Assembly: GCA_041666525.1 (NCBI GenBank)
Contig: JBAYGT010000032.1
Coordinates: forward strand, 1-12,252
Reading direction: 5' to 3'
DNA: 12,252 nucleotides
Source of the DNA: JBAXTZ01 sp041666525
GTDB taxonomy: Bacteria; Bacillota; Negativicutes; JBAXTZ01
This document shows positions 5,602-12,252 of this stretch, piece by piece. The position numbers and the translations under genes are program-made. Positions within the stretch are counted from its first letter, which is position 1, and each line of letters begins with the position of its first letter. The notes beneath the pieces are model-generated. The model had not been told where the DNA came from, did not search any database, and was given only the letters and a program-made list of their open reading frames with translations.

Positions 5602-6786
5602 ATGATAGCTAAACTATCCCTGAAAAAACCGAACACGGTTACATTGTTGATGCTTATTTCTTATGCGACGGTATCGGCGGTGCTATTCGCTCCGGGGTTA
5701 CCGGATATGAGTGTGTTTTTTGCAGTTTCTGCGGCATCGATTCAGTTTGCAGTTGTGGCCTTTTTGGTTGCCTACTCTGTCGGGCAACTGTTTTATGGAA
5801 TTCTATCCAACCGTTTTGGCCGGAAAATAACCATCTACGGCGGCTTGCTTACCGGAGTTTTCGGTACGGCCTTGTGTATCCTGTCCGGTTGGTTGTATTC
5901 GTTTGGGCTGCTGCTCGCCGGGCGGTTTATCGAGGCGCTTGGCGCCGGGGTTGGATTGGCGTTAACATTCATTATTATTAACGATTACTATTTGCCAGAG
6001 CAGGCCGTGAAAATCACTGCTTGGGCAGCGATTGCTTTTGCGATTTCACCGGGAATATCTTCGACCATTGGCGGTATTCTTGTAGCTCATTTGGGCTGGC
6101 AATATTGTTTTTGGTTTCTGGCACTATACGGATTGTTGATAATTGCGCTCTGCGTCAAATTGCCGGAGACATTTTCGGCCGGGCAGCGGGCGCCGGTGAA
6201 TTTCACAAAAATATTTGCTGACTACAAAATCGCCTTTACTAATAAGCAGCTGATGGCTTTTTCAATTTTGGTTGGCGCCACGTCGGCGGTATTGTATGTG
6301 TTTCTATCGGTAACGCCGGCAATCGTAATCAATATGCTGGGGGTGCGGCCGGATATTTATGGAATGCTCAATTTGATTTTGACTTTTGGGTTGATTATCG
6401 GGAATATAATCGTTTTGCAGGTCGCGGGTAAGATTAAACCGGCAACGCTGATAAAAATCGGCGTGTGTACCCTTAGTGCCGGGATTATCTGGTTTGTTGC
6501 CTGCACTTGTCTGGGAATAATCAATTTGCTTACAATTTTCTCGGCAGGGTTTATTGCTTTTTTGGGTATTGCGTTGCTCTATTCCAGCGCGACGACGCTG
6601 GCGATGGCTAATATTCATGACAAGGCCTACTGCGCCGCTGCGATGAGCTTTATTAATGTCGGAACAGCTTGTCTAAGCATAATTCTGGTATCGTTGTCGC
6701 CGGTTGCGCCGTTAATTACGATGGCGGTTGTGCTGGCGCTGTTTTTACTGGTTATGCTTGGTGCGTACTTTGCCGGAAAACAATAA
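5602..6786 (+). CDS. MFS multidrug efflux protein, Bcr/CflA type
   Basis: Predicted 394-residue proton-driven drug exporter of the inner membrane with about 12 hydrophobic segments. The family marks are PGLPDM at the end of helix 1 (31-36), motif A GILSNRFGRK between helices 2 and 3 (66-75), RFIEALGAGVG in helix 4 (108-118), and an antiporter motif C-like ISPGISSTIGG in helix 5 (148-158). Length is normal for the Bcr/CflA subfamily; the substrate cannot be inferred. ATG 5602 has GGAG at 5593-5596 with a 5-base spacer, and starting there drops 11 polar residues that an upstream TTG (5569) would add. It lies 138 bases after the lipoprotein gene with no visible terminator between them, so some read-through is possible. 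A terminator follows. Confidence 0.9.
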   Translation: MIAKLSLKKPNTVTLLMLISYATVSAVLFAPGLPDMSVFFAVSAASIQFAVVAFLVAYSVGQLFYGILSNRFGRKITIYGGLLTGVFGTALCILSGWLYSFGLLLAGRFIEALGAGVGLALTFIIINDYYLPEQAVKITAWAAIAFAISPGISSTIGGILVAHLGWQYCFWFLALYGLLIIALCVKLPETFSAGQRAPVNFTKIFADYKIAFTNKQLMAFSILVGATSAVLYVFLSVTPAIVINMLGVRPDIYGMLNLILTFGLIIGNIIVLQVAGKIKPATLIKIGVCTLSAGIIWFVACTCLGIINLLTIFSAGFIAFLGIALLYSSATTLAMANIHDKAYCAAAMSFINVGTACLSIILVSLSPVAPLITMAVVLALFLLVMLGAYFAGKQ

Positions 6787-6820
6787 AGCCTCAAAGCTTT
6801 AAAGCAACAAAGGAAACCAA

Positions 6821-6856
6821 CCCGCACTGCGTGAAAACGTGTTGGCGGGATTTTTT
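6821..6856 (+). terminator. Intrinsic terminator of the MFS gene
   Basis: CCCGC (6821-6825) pairs with GCGGG (6845-6849), then A and six T. An alternative CCAAC/GTTGG pairing (6817-6821 with 6841-6845) excludes it. The last 20 bases match the terminator at 3240-3272. The hairpin also lies downstream of the convergent acetyltransferase gene and may serve both. Confidence 0.7.
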
Positions 6857-6873
6857 GTTTTTGGAATTAACAG

Positions 6874-7323
6874 TTAAGTAGTGGTCTTTCTAAAGTAAAC
6901 TATCTCGGCTCTGACATCATTGTATCCCGCTGATGAATAAAAGTCGTGAGTGCCACTCGCTGCACGATTAATATTACTGCTCACTTCGATTGAAGTGCAG
7001 CCAGCGCTGTTAATAATTTTCTCAGCGTGTTTTATCAGTGCTTTGCCAATTCCGTGATTTCGCTGGTGCTCATCAACAACTAGCGAAGTAATTCGAGCAA
7101 ATTTCCTGTCCATGTGAAAGCAGTCAATTATTGTGAAAGAAGCAAGCCCGACCACGTTGTCATCTGAAATGGCTAGAATAGCATAATTGCAATTTGAAGC
7201 CAAATAGGTTTCCAATCTTTTGCGCATCAGCTCTGGTGTGATTGGATAGCCCAGTTGTGTTATTAAATCGGACAGCTTGTCAGAATCTTGCAGGGTGGGT
7301 GTTCGAAAAACAAGCTCCGTCAT
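6874..7323 (-). CDS. GNAT-family N-acetyltransferase
   Basis: Predicted 149-residue single-domain acetyltransferase that would transfer acetyl from acetyl-CoA to an amine. The acetyl-CoA pyrophosphate loop of motif A is clear: LVVDEHQRNHGIGKAL at 81-96, with Q87/R88-xx-G-x-G. Motif B is also present (SIEVSSNINR, then FYSSAGY at 128-134). The N-terminus (FRTPTLQDSDKL) is the usual GNAT first strand and helix. The substrate is unknown; general GNAT assignments range from antibiotic to protein N-terminal acetylation. The start has AGAGGTG upstream and a good promoter. It is a single-gene unit convergent with the MFS gene. Confidence 0.88.
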   Translation of the reverse strand: MTELVFRTPTLQDSDKLSDLITQLGYPITPELMRKRLETYLASNCNYAILAISDDNVVGLASFTIIDCFHMDRKFARITSLVVDEHQRNHGIGKALIKHAEKIINSAGCTSIEVSSNINRAASGTHDFYSSAGYNDVRAEIVYFRKTTT

Positions 7324-7355
7324 GATTTTTATGCACCTCTGATATTTTTCAGTTT

Positions 7356-7384
7356 ATTATAGCAATATCGTTCAACAGTTTCAA
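7356..7384 (-). promoter_or_regulatory. Sigma-70-type promoter of the acetyltransferase
   Basis: On the - strand, TTGAAA (7379-7384, 5 of 6) and a perfect TATAAT (7356-7361) are separated by 17 bases. The start codon lies 33 bases downstream. Confidence 0.7.
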
Positions 7385-7534
7385 CACGAGCAATGAGTGG
7401 ATTTTGCTGCCGAGAAGTTCTTGAGGAAACAATCTAAATGGTGACGGAAATAAGTGTTTTTTGTATTCAAGACAATAGATAACTCATCGCAATGCGCGAT
7501 ATGTGATACTGAGTTTATAATCGTTAGAATAATT

Positions 7535-7567
7535 AAAAAGAAGACGCGTTATCCGCGTCTTCTTTTT
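7535..7567 (-). terminator. Strong intrinsic terminator of the amide hydrolase gene
   Basis: A perfect 14-bp stem (7535-7548 with 7554-7567), extendable to 16 bp by two T-A pairs, has a 5-base loop and ends in T-runs on both strands. It sits nine bases beyond the stop of the - strand hydrolase and would also stop + strand transcripts. Confidence 0.9.
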
Positions 7568-7576
7568 AAGCACTAT

Positions 7577-8674
7577 TTAATGGAATAATTGATCTGGTGT
7601 AAGCAGCTTCAATATCTGTTCTTTTGGTGTCGGCATAGTAACAACTGCGTCGCGTGGCGCTACTTTCCAGTTAAACGCCTTAAGGTCGATTATTTCATAT
7701 CCGTTTTTGATGTTACCCGGTAAAATCGTTTTACCACCCTGATAACTCAAATTAGTCTTCAAATATATAACTTTTTCATCGACGTCTTTGATTATTGTCC
7801 ATATTGTGCAGGAATTATAACCGCTGTTATTGGCCAAATACGGACGGGTAAGCGACATAATGATGTTATCCGCCTGATATATCGCTTCCTGATGCGATAA
7901 TGGTTGCGGCATATTGCGGGTGAGAATATAAGCGTGGGCAAATCGTTCCTCGCTGGAATATCCGCCTGGCAATCCATCCATTTTACCATCAGTGCTCTTG
8001 ACGGTTAGCCCGTCAAAGTTTTTGGCAAGCGCCAACTGTTCCGGATAAGTCGGTTGGTTAGTAAGAACATTGCCGGCATTTTCGTAGACAACAGTTTTTC
8101 CGCCGATGAATTCAATAACCGCTGAACGGCCGGTGGCATCGCGCATAATAATATGTATCGGTATATCCCTTACATAGATGCCTTTTGCAGCTTCGACACC
8201 CTGACTTACAACTTGTGATTTTTTTAACAGCGACACCGCTTCGCTGACATTACGGCAACTGCCGAGCAAGTATGAGCCAAGGTCATATATTCCGATTACC
8301 TGGCGTTTATCGGCCGAATCATATGCCGGATACTGGGTCAGGCCATTCAAATATAGTAAGCTATACGTCAAGCCTTCGGTATTCATTCCGTCTAAAACTT
8401 TGGGTGTGTTAAAAGCAGTACGCCCCCAATAGCCATAAGCAACGGTCCATTTGGCTACGCTCTGTTCTGGTATTTTATCTACATCGACAATAATATCGCT
8501 GACATTGTTCTGTCCGATGTAGCCCAAAACTGCCTTTTCACCCATGTTCGACCCGAAGTCCATTGTGCGGGCTTCGATGTGGCCAACCGGTTGATTGATG
8601 AAGATGTCGCTGCAGGCAAATGCGCTGCCCGACAACAAGAATAGAACAATGATTAACAAACTAATTTTTTTCAT
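7577..8674 (-). CDS. Exported linear amide C-N hydrolase, Ntn type (bile salt hydrolase/penicillin V acylase family)
   Basis: Predicted 365-residue member of the choloylglycine-hydrolase family, which cleaves linear amide bonds of N-acyl amino acids, penicillin V or bile salts. A signal peptide (1-20, hydrophobic core LLIIVLFLLSG, end SAFA) is followed directly by Cys21. Signal-peptide removal would therefore itself expose the N-terminal nucleophile. Expected active-site neighbours are present: Arg36 and Asp39 in EARTMDFG, Asn98 in GMNTEGLTYSLLYLNG, Asn206 in VLTNQPTYPEQ, and Arg244 in SSEERF. Exported members are known mainly from Gram-negative-type relatives, whereas gut Gram-positive bile salt hydrolases are cytosolic. 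Which acyl amide is cut cannot be decided. ATG 8674 has AGAGGGGGAAG upstream; an extra 13 codons upstream are rejected because they overlap the promoter. Confidence 0.9.
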   Translation of the reverse strand: MKKISLLIIVLFLLSGSAFACSDIFINQPVGHIEARTMDFGSNMGEKAVLGYIGQNNVSDIIVDVDKIPEQSVAKWTVAYGYWGRTAFNTPKVLDGMNTEGLTYSLLYLNGLTQYPAYDSADKRQVIGIYDLGSYLLGSCRNVSEAVSLLKKSQVVSQGVEAAKGIYVRDIPIHIIMRDATGRSAVIEFIGGKTVVYENAGNVLTNQPTYPEQLALAKNFDGLTVKSTDGKMDGLPGGYSSEERFAHAYILTRNMPQPLSHQEAIYQADNIIMSLTRPYLANNSGYNSCTIWTIIKDVDEKVIYLKTNLSYQGGKTILPGNIKNGYEIIDLKAFNWKVAPRDAVVTMPTPKEQILKLLTPDQLFH

Positions 8675-8697
8675 AACTTCCCCCTCTATGGCAAGCA

Positions 8698-8726
8698 ATG
8701 CTACACCTAGCAAAAAAATATGTCAA
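8698..8726 (-). promoter_or_regulatory. Promoter of the amide hydrolase gene
   Basis: On the - strand, a perfect TTGACA (8721-8726), a 17-base spacer and TAGCAT (8698-8703) lie 24 bases before the start codon. A TTTTGCTATA half-site (8738-8747) is located just upstream of the -35. Confidence 0.65.
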
Positions 8727-8737
8727 GGCGCAGGTTC

Positions 8738-8828
8738 TTTTGCTATAAATACTTTATTAGCTAATAATAGGGCAATGTCATACACAGCTTATGTTTGAAA
8801 AATATTCAAATATATTTGCTATAGCAAA
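8738..8828. promoter_or_regulatory. Palindrome cluster between divergent promoters
   Basis: Within 91 bases there are two perfect 14-bp palindromes, TTATTAGCTAATAA (8754-8767) and TTTGCTATAGCAAA (8815-8828), and an interrupted one, TTTGAA-N5-TTCAAA (8794-8810). A TTTTGCTATA half-site (8738-8747) is the inverse of the right half of the second palindrome. The palindromes lie between the amide hydrolase and amidohydrolase promoters, so one or more repressors or activators may act on both. No regulator gene is in the window. Confidence 0.45.
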
Positions 8829-8896
8829 AGCAAGAGTTCTGTGATACCGTGAATATTGATTATCATCTGCTTTTGGCGAAACTATTGTTGTTTCTG

Positions 8897-8905
8897 TGTT
8901 ATAAT
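8897..8905 (+). promoter_or_regulatory. Extended -10 promoter of the amidohydrolase/exporter pair
   Basis: TGT-TATAAT (8897-8905) is a perfect extended -10 element. It lies 47 bases before the start codon. No standard -35 is placed correctly, which is common for extended -10 promoters. Confidence 0.6.
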
Positions 8906-8952
8906 CAAATTGCAATCTATGATCAGATTGAGTGTCTATTAGGAGGAAATTT

Positions 8953-10188
8953 ATGACTACAATTGTAATCGTTGCCAGCAATTATTGGGATGGAGTTGCC
9001 GATGCTCCGCTTGGTCCTGTGGAAATTCTTGTCCGGGACGGAGTTATCCAGGAGGTTGCAGCAACCGTTGCAGCACCGCCGGATGCTCAGCGTATCGAGC
9101 TTGCTGAAGGGATGGTAATGCCCGGGTTGATTGATTGCCATGTACATATCACCTGCCGTCCGGAAATTACAGCTAATTTCTGGGGTATGAGCGCAGGTTA
9201 CAAAGCGCTCCTCAGCGCGCAAGCGCTGAATAACCATTTAATGAACGGCTTTACTACAGTTCGTGACTGTGGTGACATGGATATTCATGGTTACACCGTC
9301 AGAGATGTTAAAATGGCTTTGGCAAAAGGGATAATTGATGGGTCGCGATTGATTATTTCAGGCCACATGATTTCTGCCAGAGGCGGACATATGGATGCTA
9401 CACCGATGCTTTCGCCTGAATGTCATTCCGGTATGAACTGCCTTGCCGATGGCCCGGACGAAATTCGCCGGGTCGTTCGTGAAGAAATTAAGTGGGGGGC
9501 GGAATGGATCAAGTTCGCTCCTTCCGGTGGTTTTTCCACACCATCTGATGATCCTGTCCAGATAACTTATAATCAGGAAGAGATGAATACACTCGTAGCT
9601 GCCGCTGCGCAGCTAGGCCGTCCGGTTAGTGCTCATGTTATGGGTAACGAAGGGGTACGTATGGTGGCGCTTGCCGGTGCTCGTTCCCTTGAGCACGCGG
9701 TTATGGCAAAAAAAGAAACCTACAAGATTGTTGAAGACAAAGGCGCTTTCGTCGTGCCGACCACTTACGCCGGTCTAAGGTCGGCGCGGTTTGCAGATGA
9801 CGAAGATTACTGGGCGTCAAGTGGCATGACGCCTTTTGCCAAAACGAAAGTGCGGAAGTATCGTAAAGAACTTCTTGATGGTGCCGAATATTTGGCGAAT
9901 AGTAATGTTAAAATTGCCTTTGGCACCGACTTGGGAATTCTTTCTTACAGCGTAAACGGAGCGGTGGAGTTTGCCGAGCTGGTAATGAACGGCATTACGC
10001 CGATTCGGGCGTTACGGTCTGCCACCAGCGTCGCAGCCGAATTGCTGCAACGTGACGAGCTCGGAGTAATCGCGGCTGGAAAAGCTGCTGATATCATCGC
10101 GGTACCGGGGAATCCTTTTGCCGATATTTCTGTGATGGAAAAAGTCAGTTTTGTAATGAAAGCCGGGAAAATCTATAAAACCACCTGA
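8953..10188 (+). CDS. Cytosolic amidohydrolase, Xaa-Pro/Xaa-Arg dipeptidase-like
   Basis: Predicted 411-residue amidohydrolase-superfamily enzyme of the prolidase-like/imidazolonepropionase-related branch, which includes metal-dependent dipeptidases and N-acyl-amino-acid hydrolases. Metal ligands are visible: H63 and H65 in IDCHVHI, the carboxylated-lysine position K187 in WIKFAPSGG, H228 in SAHVMG, H248 in SLEHAV and D326 in FGTDLG. The C-terminal beta strands GKAADIIAVPGNP and VMKAGKIY complete the composite domain. There is no signal peptide. ATG 8953 follows a perfect AGGAGG (8941-8946). The gene is followed after 63 bases by the ThrE exporter without a terminator and probably forms an operon with it. 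This would suit release of free amino acids from dipeptides followed by export. The exact substrate is not determinable from sequence. Confidence 0.88.
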   Translation: MTTIVIVASNYWDGVADAPLGPVEILVRDGVIQEVAATVAAPPDAQRIELAEGMVMPGLIDCHVHITCRPEITANFWGMSAGYKALLSAQALNNHLMNGFTTVRDCGDMDIHGYTVRDVKMALAKGIIDGSRLIISGHMISARGGHMDATPMLSPECHSGMNCLADGPDEIRRVVREEIKWGAEWIKFAPSGGFSTPSDDPVQITYNQEEMNTLVAAAAQLGRPVSAHVMGNEGVRMVALAGARSLEHAVMAKKETYKIVEDKGAFVVPTTYAGLRSARFADDEDYWASSGMTPFAKTKVRKYRKELLDGAEYLANSNVKIAFGTDLGILSYSVNGAVEFAELVMNGITPIRALRSATSVAAELLQRDELGVIAAGKAADIIAVPGNPFADISVMEKVSFVMKAGKIYKTT

Positions 10189-10251
10189 CGCAGGCGGAAC
10201 ACATTAGCTGAAGCCTTCGGGAGTAAGCTGAAATAATTAGGGCAGGTTTTT

Positions 10252-11475
10252 ATGATTACTGAGCGGTCTGATAATAATGACTTGGATTTCACTACTAAAG
10301 CCATTTCGTTGCTGGCCAAATACGGAGCATCAGTAATCGAGCTGCAAAAAACTGCCTCCAGACTGATGCTGCGGTTTTTGAAAGACGGCGAATATTTGGT
10401 TATGAGCGGAGCGTTTTGTATTAATTACGGTGTACGATTCAATCACAAAACCGTTATGGTACCTTTGACTAATAGTGAACTAAATGTATCCAAGCTACAA
10501 GAGCTTACTGGAGTGGTAGAGAAAGTTGCCGATGGTGAATGTTCTTCCGTTGAAGGCCTGATAGAACTGAGTATTGTCGACGCAAAGAAACCTTTATACG
10601 GGAAACTACTGACAGTTTTTGGCTGGGCAATGTCATCGTTCGGCGTGGCAATCATTTTCGGCAGTAATTGGCAGGGAGCGATTGTGGCGACGGTGATAAG
10701 TGTTGTCGCTGCAATGATAAATCTTAACAATATTGACAAATTAAAAGTGCTGGGTAACCCGCTGGCTGCCTTCTTCGCGGTAATTATCGCCGTGGGATTG
10801 ACTGATGTTTTCGGTAATTATTCTGTACCGTTGGTAATTGTTTGCGGGCTTATAACATTGATGCCCGGGTTCTCGTTAACTCAGGGGATATCGGAAATTG
10901 CTCACAGCCATATCGTTTCCGGTTCAGCCCGGTTGATGAGCGCGCTAATTACATTATTAATGCTGGCCGTTGGTGTATTTATAGGCTATAAAGTTGTTGG
11001 TATATACAGCAGTATCCAGCCGGGTACTTTTTCGGTAACGCCCGGCTCGTGGGAAGTTATTGTTATAGCGACAGCGATAGTCATGATTTCCTTGGGAATA
11101 ATGTTCAATGTGTCCTGTAAGCGTTTTGGGGCAATAGTAGTTGTAGGTATTCTGGCAACACTTACAATGATTTACGGCGGCAAAGTCGGAGGCTGTTATC
11201 TTGGTGCCGGAGCAGCCACCTTTGTTCTGATCATTTTGGGAAATGGCTATGCCCGATGGCGCAAATGCGGTGCAGCGATAATTAAGGTTCCCTGTATAAT
11301 GGTGCTGGTGCCGGGAAGCGTGGGATTCAATGGCGTTATCTCTATGCTGTCAACCAATATGGAAAGCGGTATGGAAACGGGGTTGATGATGATGATGACC
11401 GCCGTCAGCCTTGTTGTCGGTGGATTGCTTGCCGACGGCATATTTCCGCAGCACCCCCGGCAGAAATTGACATGA
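10252..11475 (+). CDS. ThrE-type threonine/serine exporter
   Basis: Predicted 407-residue inner-membrane exporter of the ThrE family. Residues 1-115 form the soluble DUF1212-type domain (LLAKYGASVIELQKTASRL at 20-38). They are followed by about ten hydrophobic segments in two blocks: the first ThrE half has LMPGFSLTQGI (203-213) and SGSARL, and the second half has LVPGSVGFNGV (352-362). Both halves are fused in one chain, as in ThrE of actinobacteria, whereas many Firmicutes encode them as two genes. The ribosome-binding site is weak (AGGGCAGG near 10239-10247), which agrees with translation as the second gene of an operon with the upstream amidohydrolase. Its substrates would be threonine, serine or other small amino acids. 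A terminator follows. Confidence 0.88.
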   Translation: MITERSDNNDLDFTTKAISLLAKYGASVIELQKTASRLMLRFLKDGEYLVMSGAFCINYGVRFNHKTVMVPLTNSELNVSKLQELTGVVEKVADGECSSVEGLIELSIVDAKKPLYGKLLTVFGWAMSSFGVAIIFGSNWQGAIVATVISVVAAMINLNNIDKLKVLGNPLAAFFAVIIAVGLTDVFGNYSVPLVIVCGLITLMPGFSLTQGISEIAHSHIVSGSARLMSALITLLMLAVGVFIGYKVVGIYSSIQPGTFSVTPGSWEVIVIATAIVMISLGIMFNVSCKRFGAIVVVGILATLTMIYGGKVGGCYLGAGAATFVLIILGNGYARWRKCGAAIIKVPCIMVLVPGSVGFNGVISMLSTNMESGMETGLMMMMTAVSLVVGGLLADGIFPQHPRQKLT

Positions 11476-11586
11476 AATAATTGTCGAAGGATATTAATGT
11501 GGTAAGGCATTGGAAACAAGAAGAAAAAGCGGTAATCGTGCTGAACTATATGAAATAAACATATGCCGCTAAAAGCAAAACTATTA

Positions 11587-11635
11587 AAACGCCGTCCAGA
11601 CGAAATTAATCGCATGGGCGGCGTTTGTTTGTGCT
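11587..11635 (+). terminator. Intrinsic terminator of the exporter operon
   Basis: An 11-bp stem with one G-T wobble (11587-11597 with 11616-11626), plus an inner CGA/TCG pairing, is followed by a T-rich tail. It lies 111 bases after the exporter stop; the interval holds no gene that I can see. Confidence 0.75.
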
Positions 11636-11707
11636 TTTATACATTTTTGGTTGTTCGCCCTTCGGCGAATTCAGCGCGGAATATGGAAAGTTTTCTTGAT
11701 GTTCAAT

Positions 11708-12010
11708 CTAATTTTTTTTCGGTGGCTCAACTTTAAGGAGCTTGGCGGTGAGTGCATTTGTTGCAGCAGTACTAATTGTTTGCATGTTACTCTGTGTGTT
11801 CATGGCGTTTTCCATTGCCAGCGCTGTTGAGTGTGCCAAGCTTTGATAAGCTGTAGCCAGAGATTCCCAAGGCGATTCGCCTACGGTTTTAACATTGACC
11901 TGACGCACAGCATCGGTAATTTGTGGATTGACCAAGGTAGGGTCAGCACCGCCAACGACTTTTTCGAGGTCTGGCATCGGAATGGTTTTCTTAACGCTTC
12001 GTTTTTTCAT
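11708..12010 (-). CDS. RebB-like (R-body/killing trait) protein with double-glycine leader
   Basis: Predicted 100-residue precursor. Residues 1-21 are a double-glycine leader (basic start MKKRSVKK, then PDLEKVVGG), and the 79-residue remainder resembles RebB, the small proteins that build refractile R-bodies. The match is in the characteristic opening VNPQITDAV-x-Q-x-NVK (27-41), then GESP, a helical Ala/Ser/Gln/Met-rich middle (YQSLAH, MENAMN, QSNMQTI) and an Ala-Thr-rich stretch AATNAL. RebB proteins as I know them have no such leader, so this looks like a secreted or exported version, or one matured by a C39-peptidase ABC transporter. ATG 12010 has a perfect AGGAGG with a 5-base spacer. 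Another leader-bearing gene starts divergently 190 bases away. No rebC/rebD-like gene is visible. The function of the secreted form is unknown. Confidence 0.7.
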   Translation of the reverse strand: MKKRSVKKTIPMPDLEKVVGGADPTLVNPQITDAVRQVNVKTVGESPWESLATAYQSLAHSTALAMENAMNTQSNMQTISTAATNALTAKLLKVEPPKKN

Positions 12011-12045
12011 GTCTGCCTCCTGTTTTGAGTTTGTTCTTTACCGAT

Positions 12046-12075
12046 ATTATACTGCAAGATTGTGGAGAGAGTATG
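12046..12075 (-). promoter_or_regulatory. Promoter of the RebB-like gene, shared-motif type
   Basis: On the - strand, TATAAT (12046-12051) is preceded by nine bases, then TCTCTCCACA (12061-12070) and CAT (12073-12075). The spacing is identical to the promoters at 994-1023 and 12137-12166. Confidence 0.55.
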
Positions 12076-12136
12076 AAGAAGTTTACTTCTGTGTGACGAT
12101 GATTAGAAATGAATTTTATGTTTTTACGCAAACCTC

Positions 12137-12166
12137 CATGTTTTCTCCACAATTTGGTTGTATAAT
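12137..12166 (+). promoter_or_regulatory. Promoter of the divergent leader-peptide gene, shared-motif type
   Basis: CAT (12137-12139), two bases, TTTCTCCACA (12142-12151), nine bases and TATAAT (12161-12166). Ten bases (TCTCCACAAT) are identical to the opposite promoter. The start codon lies 34 bases downstream. Confidence 0.55.
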
Positions 12167-12200
12167 CAGGGCATAGTAAATATTATTTTGGGAGGTTGTC

Positions 12201-12252
12201 GTGAACAAGAAAGAAGAAATTAATCTGGACGAGGTAATTGGCGGGGCTGCAA
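12201..12252 (+). CDS. Double-glycine-leader peptide, N-terminal part (runs off window)
   Basis: GTG 12201, preceded by GGAGG (12191-12195) with a 5-base spacer, opens a frame that continues to the window end. The 17 visible residues are MNKKEEINLDEVIGGAA: a charged start, then the leader core ending in Gly14-Gly15, similar to the leaders at 3391 and 11708. The mature part lies outside the window, so its class is unknown. Its divergent position and shared promoter suggest a relationship with the RebB-like gene, perhaps a second subunit of the same product. Confidence 0.65.
   Translation, partial: MNKKEEINLDEVIGGAA

Noticed and set aside
7324..7534. Intergenic stretch with a + strand TATAAT at 7516-7521 and an ATCGC/GCGAT dyad near 7484-7498
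   Set aside because: Any + strand transcript would be stopped at once by the terminator at 7535-7567, and no -35 or coding frame supports a gene or RNA here.
8932..8952. Longer in-frame start for the amidohydrolase at 8932
   Set aside because: The ATG at 8953 has a perfect AGGAGG, which itself lies inside the proposed extension.
11476..11586. Possible small gene between the exporter stop and its terminator
   Set aside because: Frames are short and lack ribosome-binding sites; the interval looks like an untranslated trailer.
11654..11669. Perfect 6-bp hairpin TTCGCC-CTTC-GGCGAA downstream of the RebB-like gene
   Set aside because: No T-run follows on either strand, so it is not a convincing intrinsic terminator; kept only as a possible RNA structure at the 3' end of the RebB-like transcript.

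Overview
The window comes from a bacterium of moderate GC content. Its ribosome-binding sites are strong AGGAGG types and its intergenic regions are short. Several genes are exported, and intrinsic terminators are easy to see. The exported enzymes, the ThrE-type exporter, the Bcr/CflA-type efflux protein and the double-glycine leader peptides fit a Firmicute, possibly one of the Negativicutes. No marker gene here proves that placement, so it is an inference.

Layout on the + strand from the left: the tail of an unidentified gene (1-60); an alpha/beta hydrolase (168-836); an exported YtcJ-type amidohydrolase (1069-2796); an intergenic stretch with a terminator and the first copy of a ~140-bp duplicated module (2873-3010); a 33-residue membrane peptide (3107-3208); a double-glycine-leader peptide of unknown type (3391-3717); the second copy of the module (3727-3867); an exported divergent cyclophilin (3900-4493); an orphan amino-acid-binding lipoprotein (4660-5463); and an MFS efflux protein (5602-6786). 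Next, on the - strand, come a GNAT acetyltransferase (6874-7323) and an exported Ntn-type linear amide hydrolase (7577-8674). A palindrome-rich divergent promoter region (8675-8952) separates the latter from a + strand pair: a cytosolic metal-dependent amidohydrolase of the dipeptidase type (8953-10188) and a ThrE-type threonine/serine exporter (10252-11475).

The right end is the most unusual part. The - strand gene at 11708-12010 encodes a protein that looks like RebB, the R-body/killing-trait family, preceded by a double-glycine secretion leader. A second leader-bearing gene starts divergently at 12201 and runs off the window. Together with the 3391 gene, three predicted peptides share a leader ending in (D)(L)(E/D)(K/E)V(I/V)GG-A. 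That points to one dedicated C39-peptidase ABC exporter, which is not in this window. The two divergent genes also share an unusual promoter architecture with the 1069 amidohydrolase.

A plausible theme for the rest is turnover of amino-acid conjugates and peptides. The exported amide hydrolase would release amino acids from N-acyl conjugates, the cytosolic amidohydrolase would split peptides or acyl-amino acids, the ThrE protein would export surplus amino acid, and the lipoprotein would capture amino acids. These links are inferred from adjacency and family, not shown directly. I saw no tRNA, rRNA, CRISPR array, insertion sequence or phage gene.
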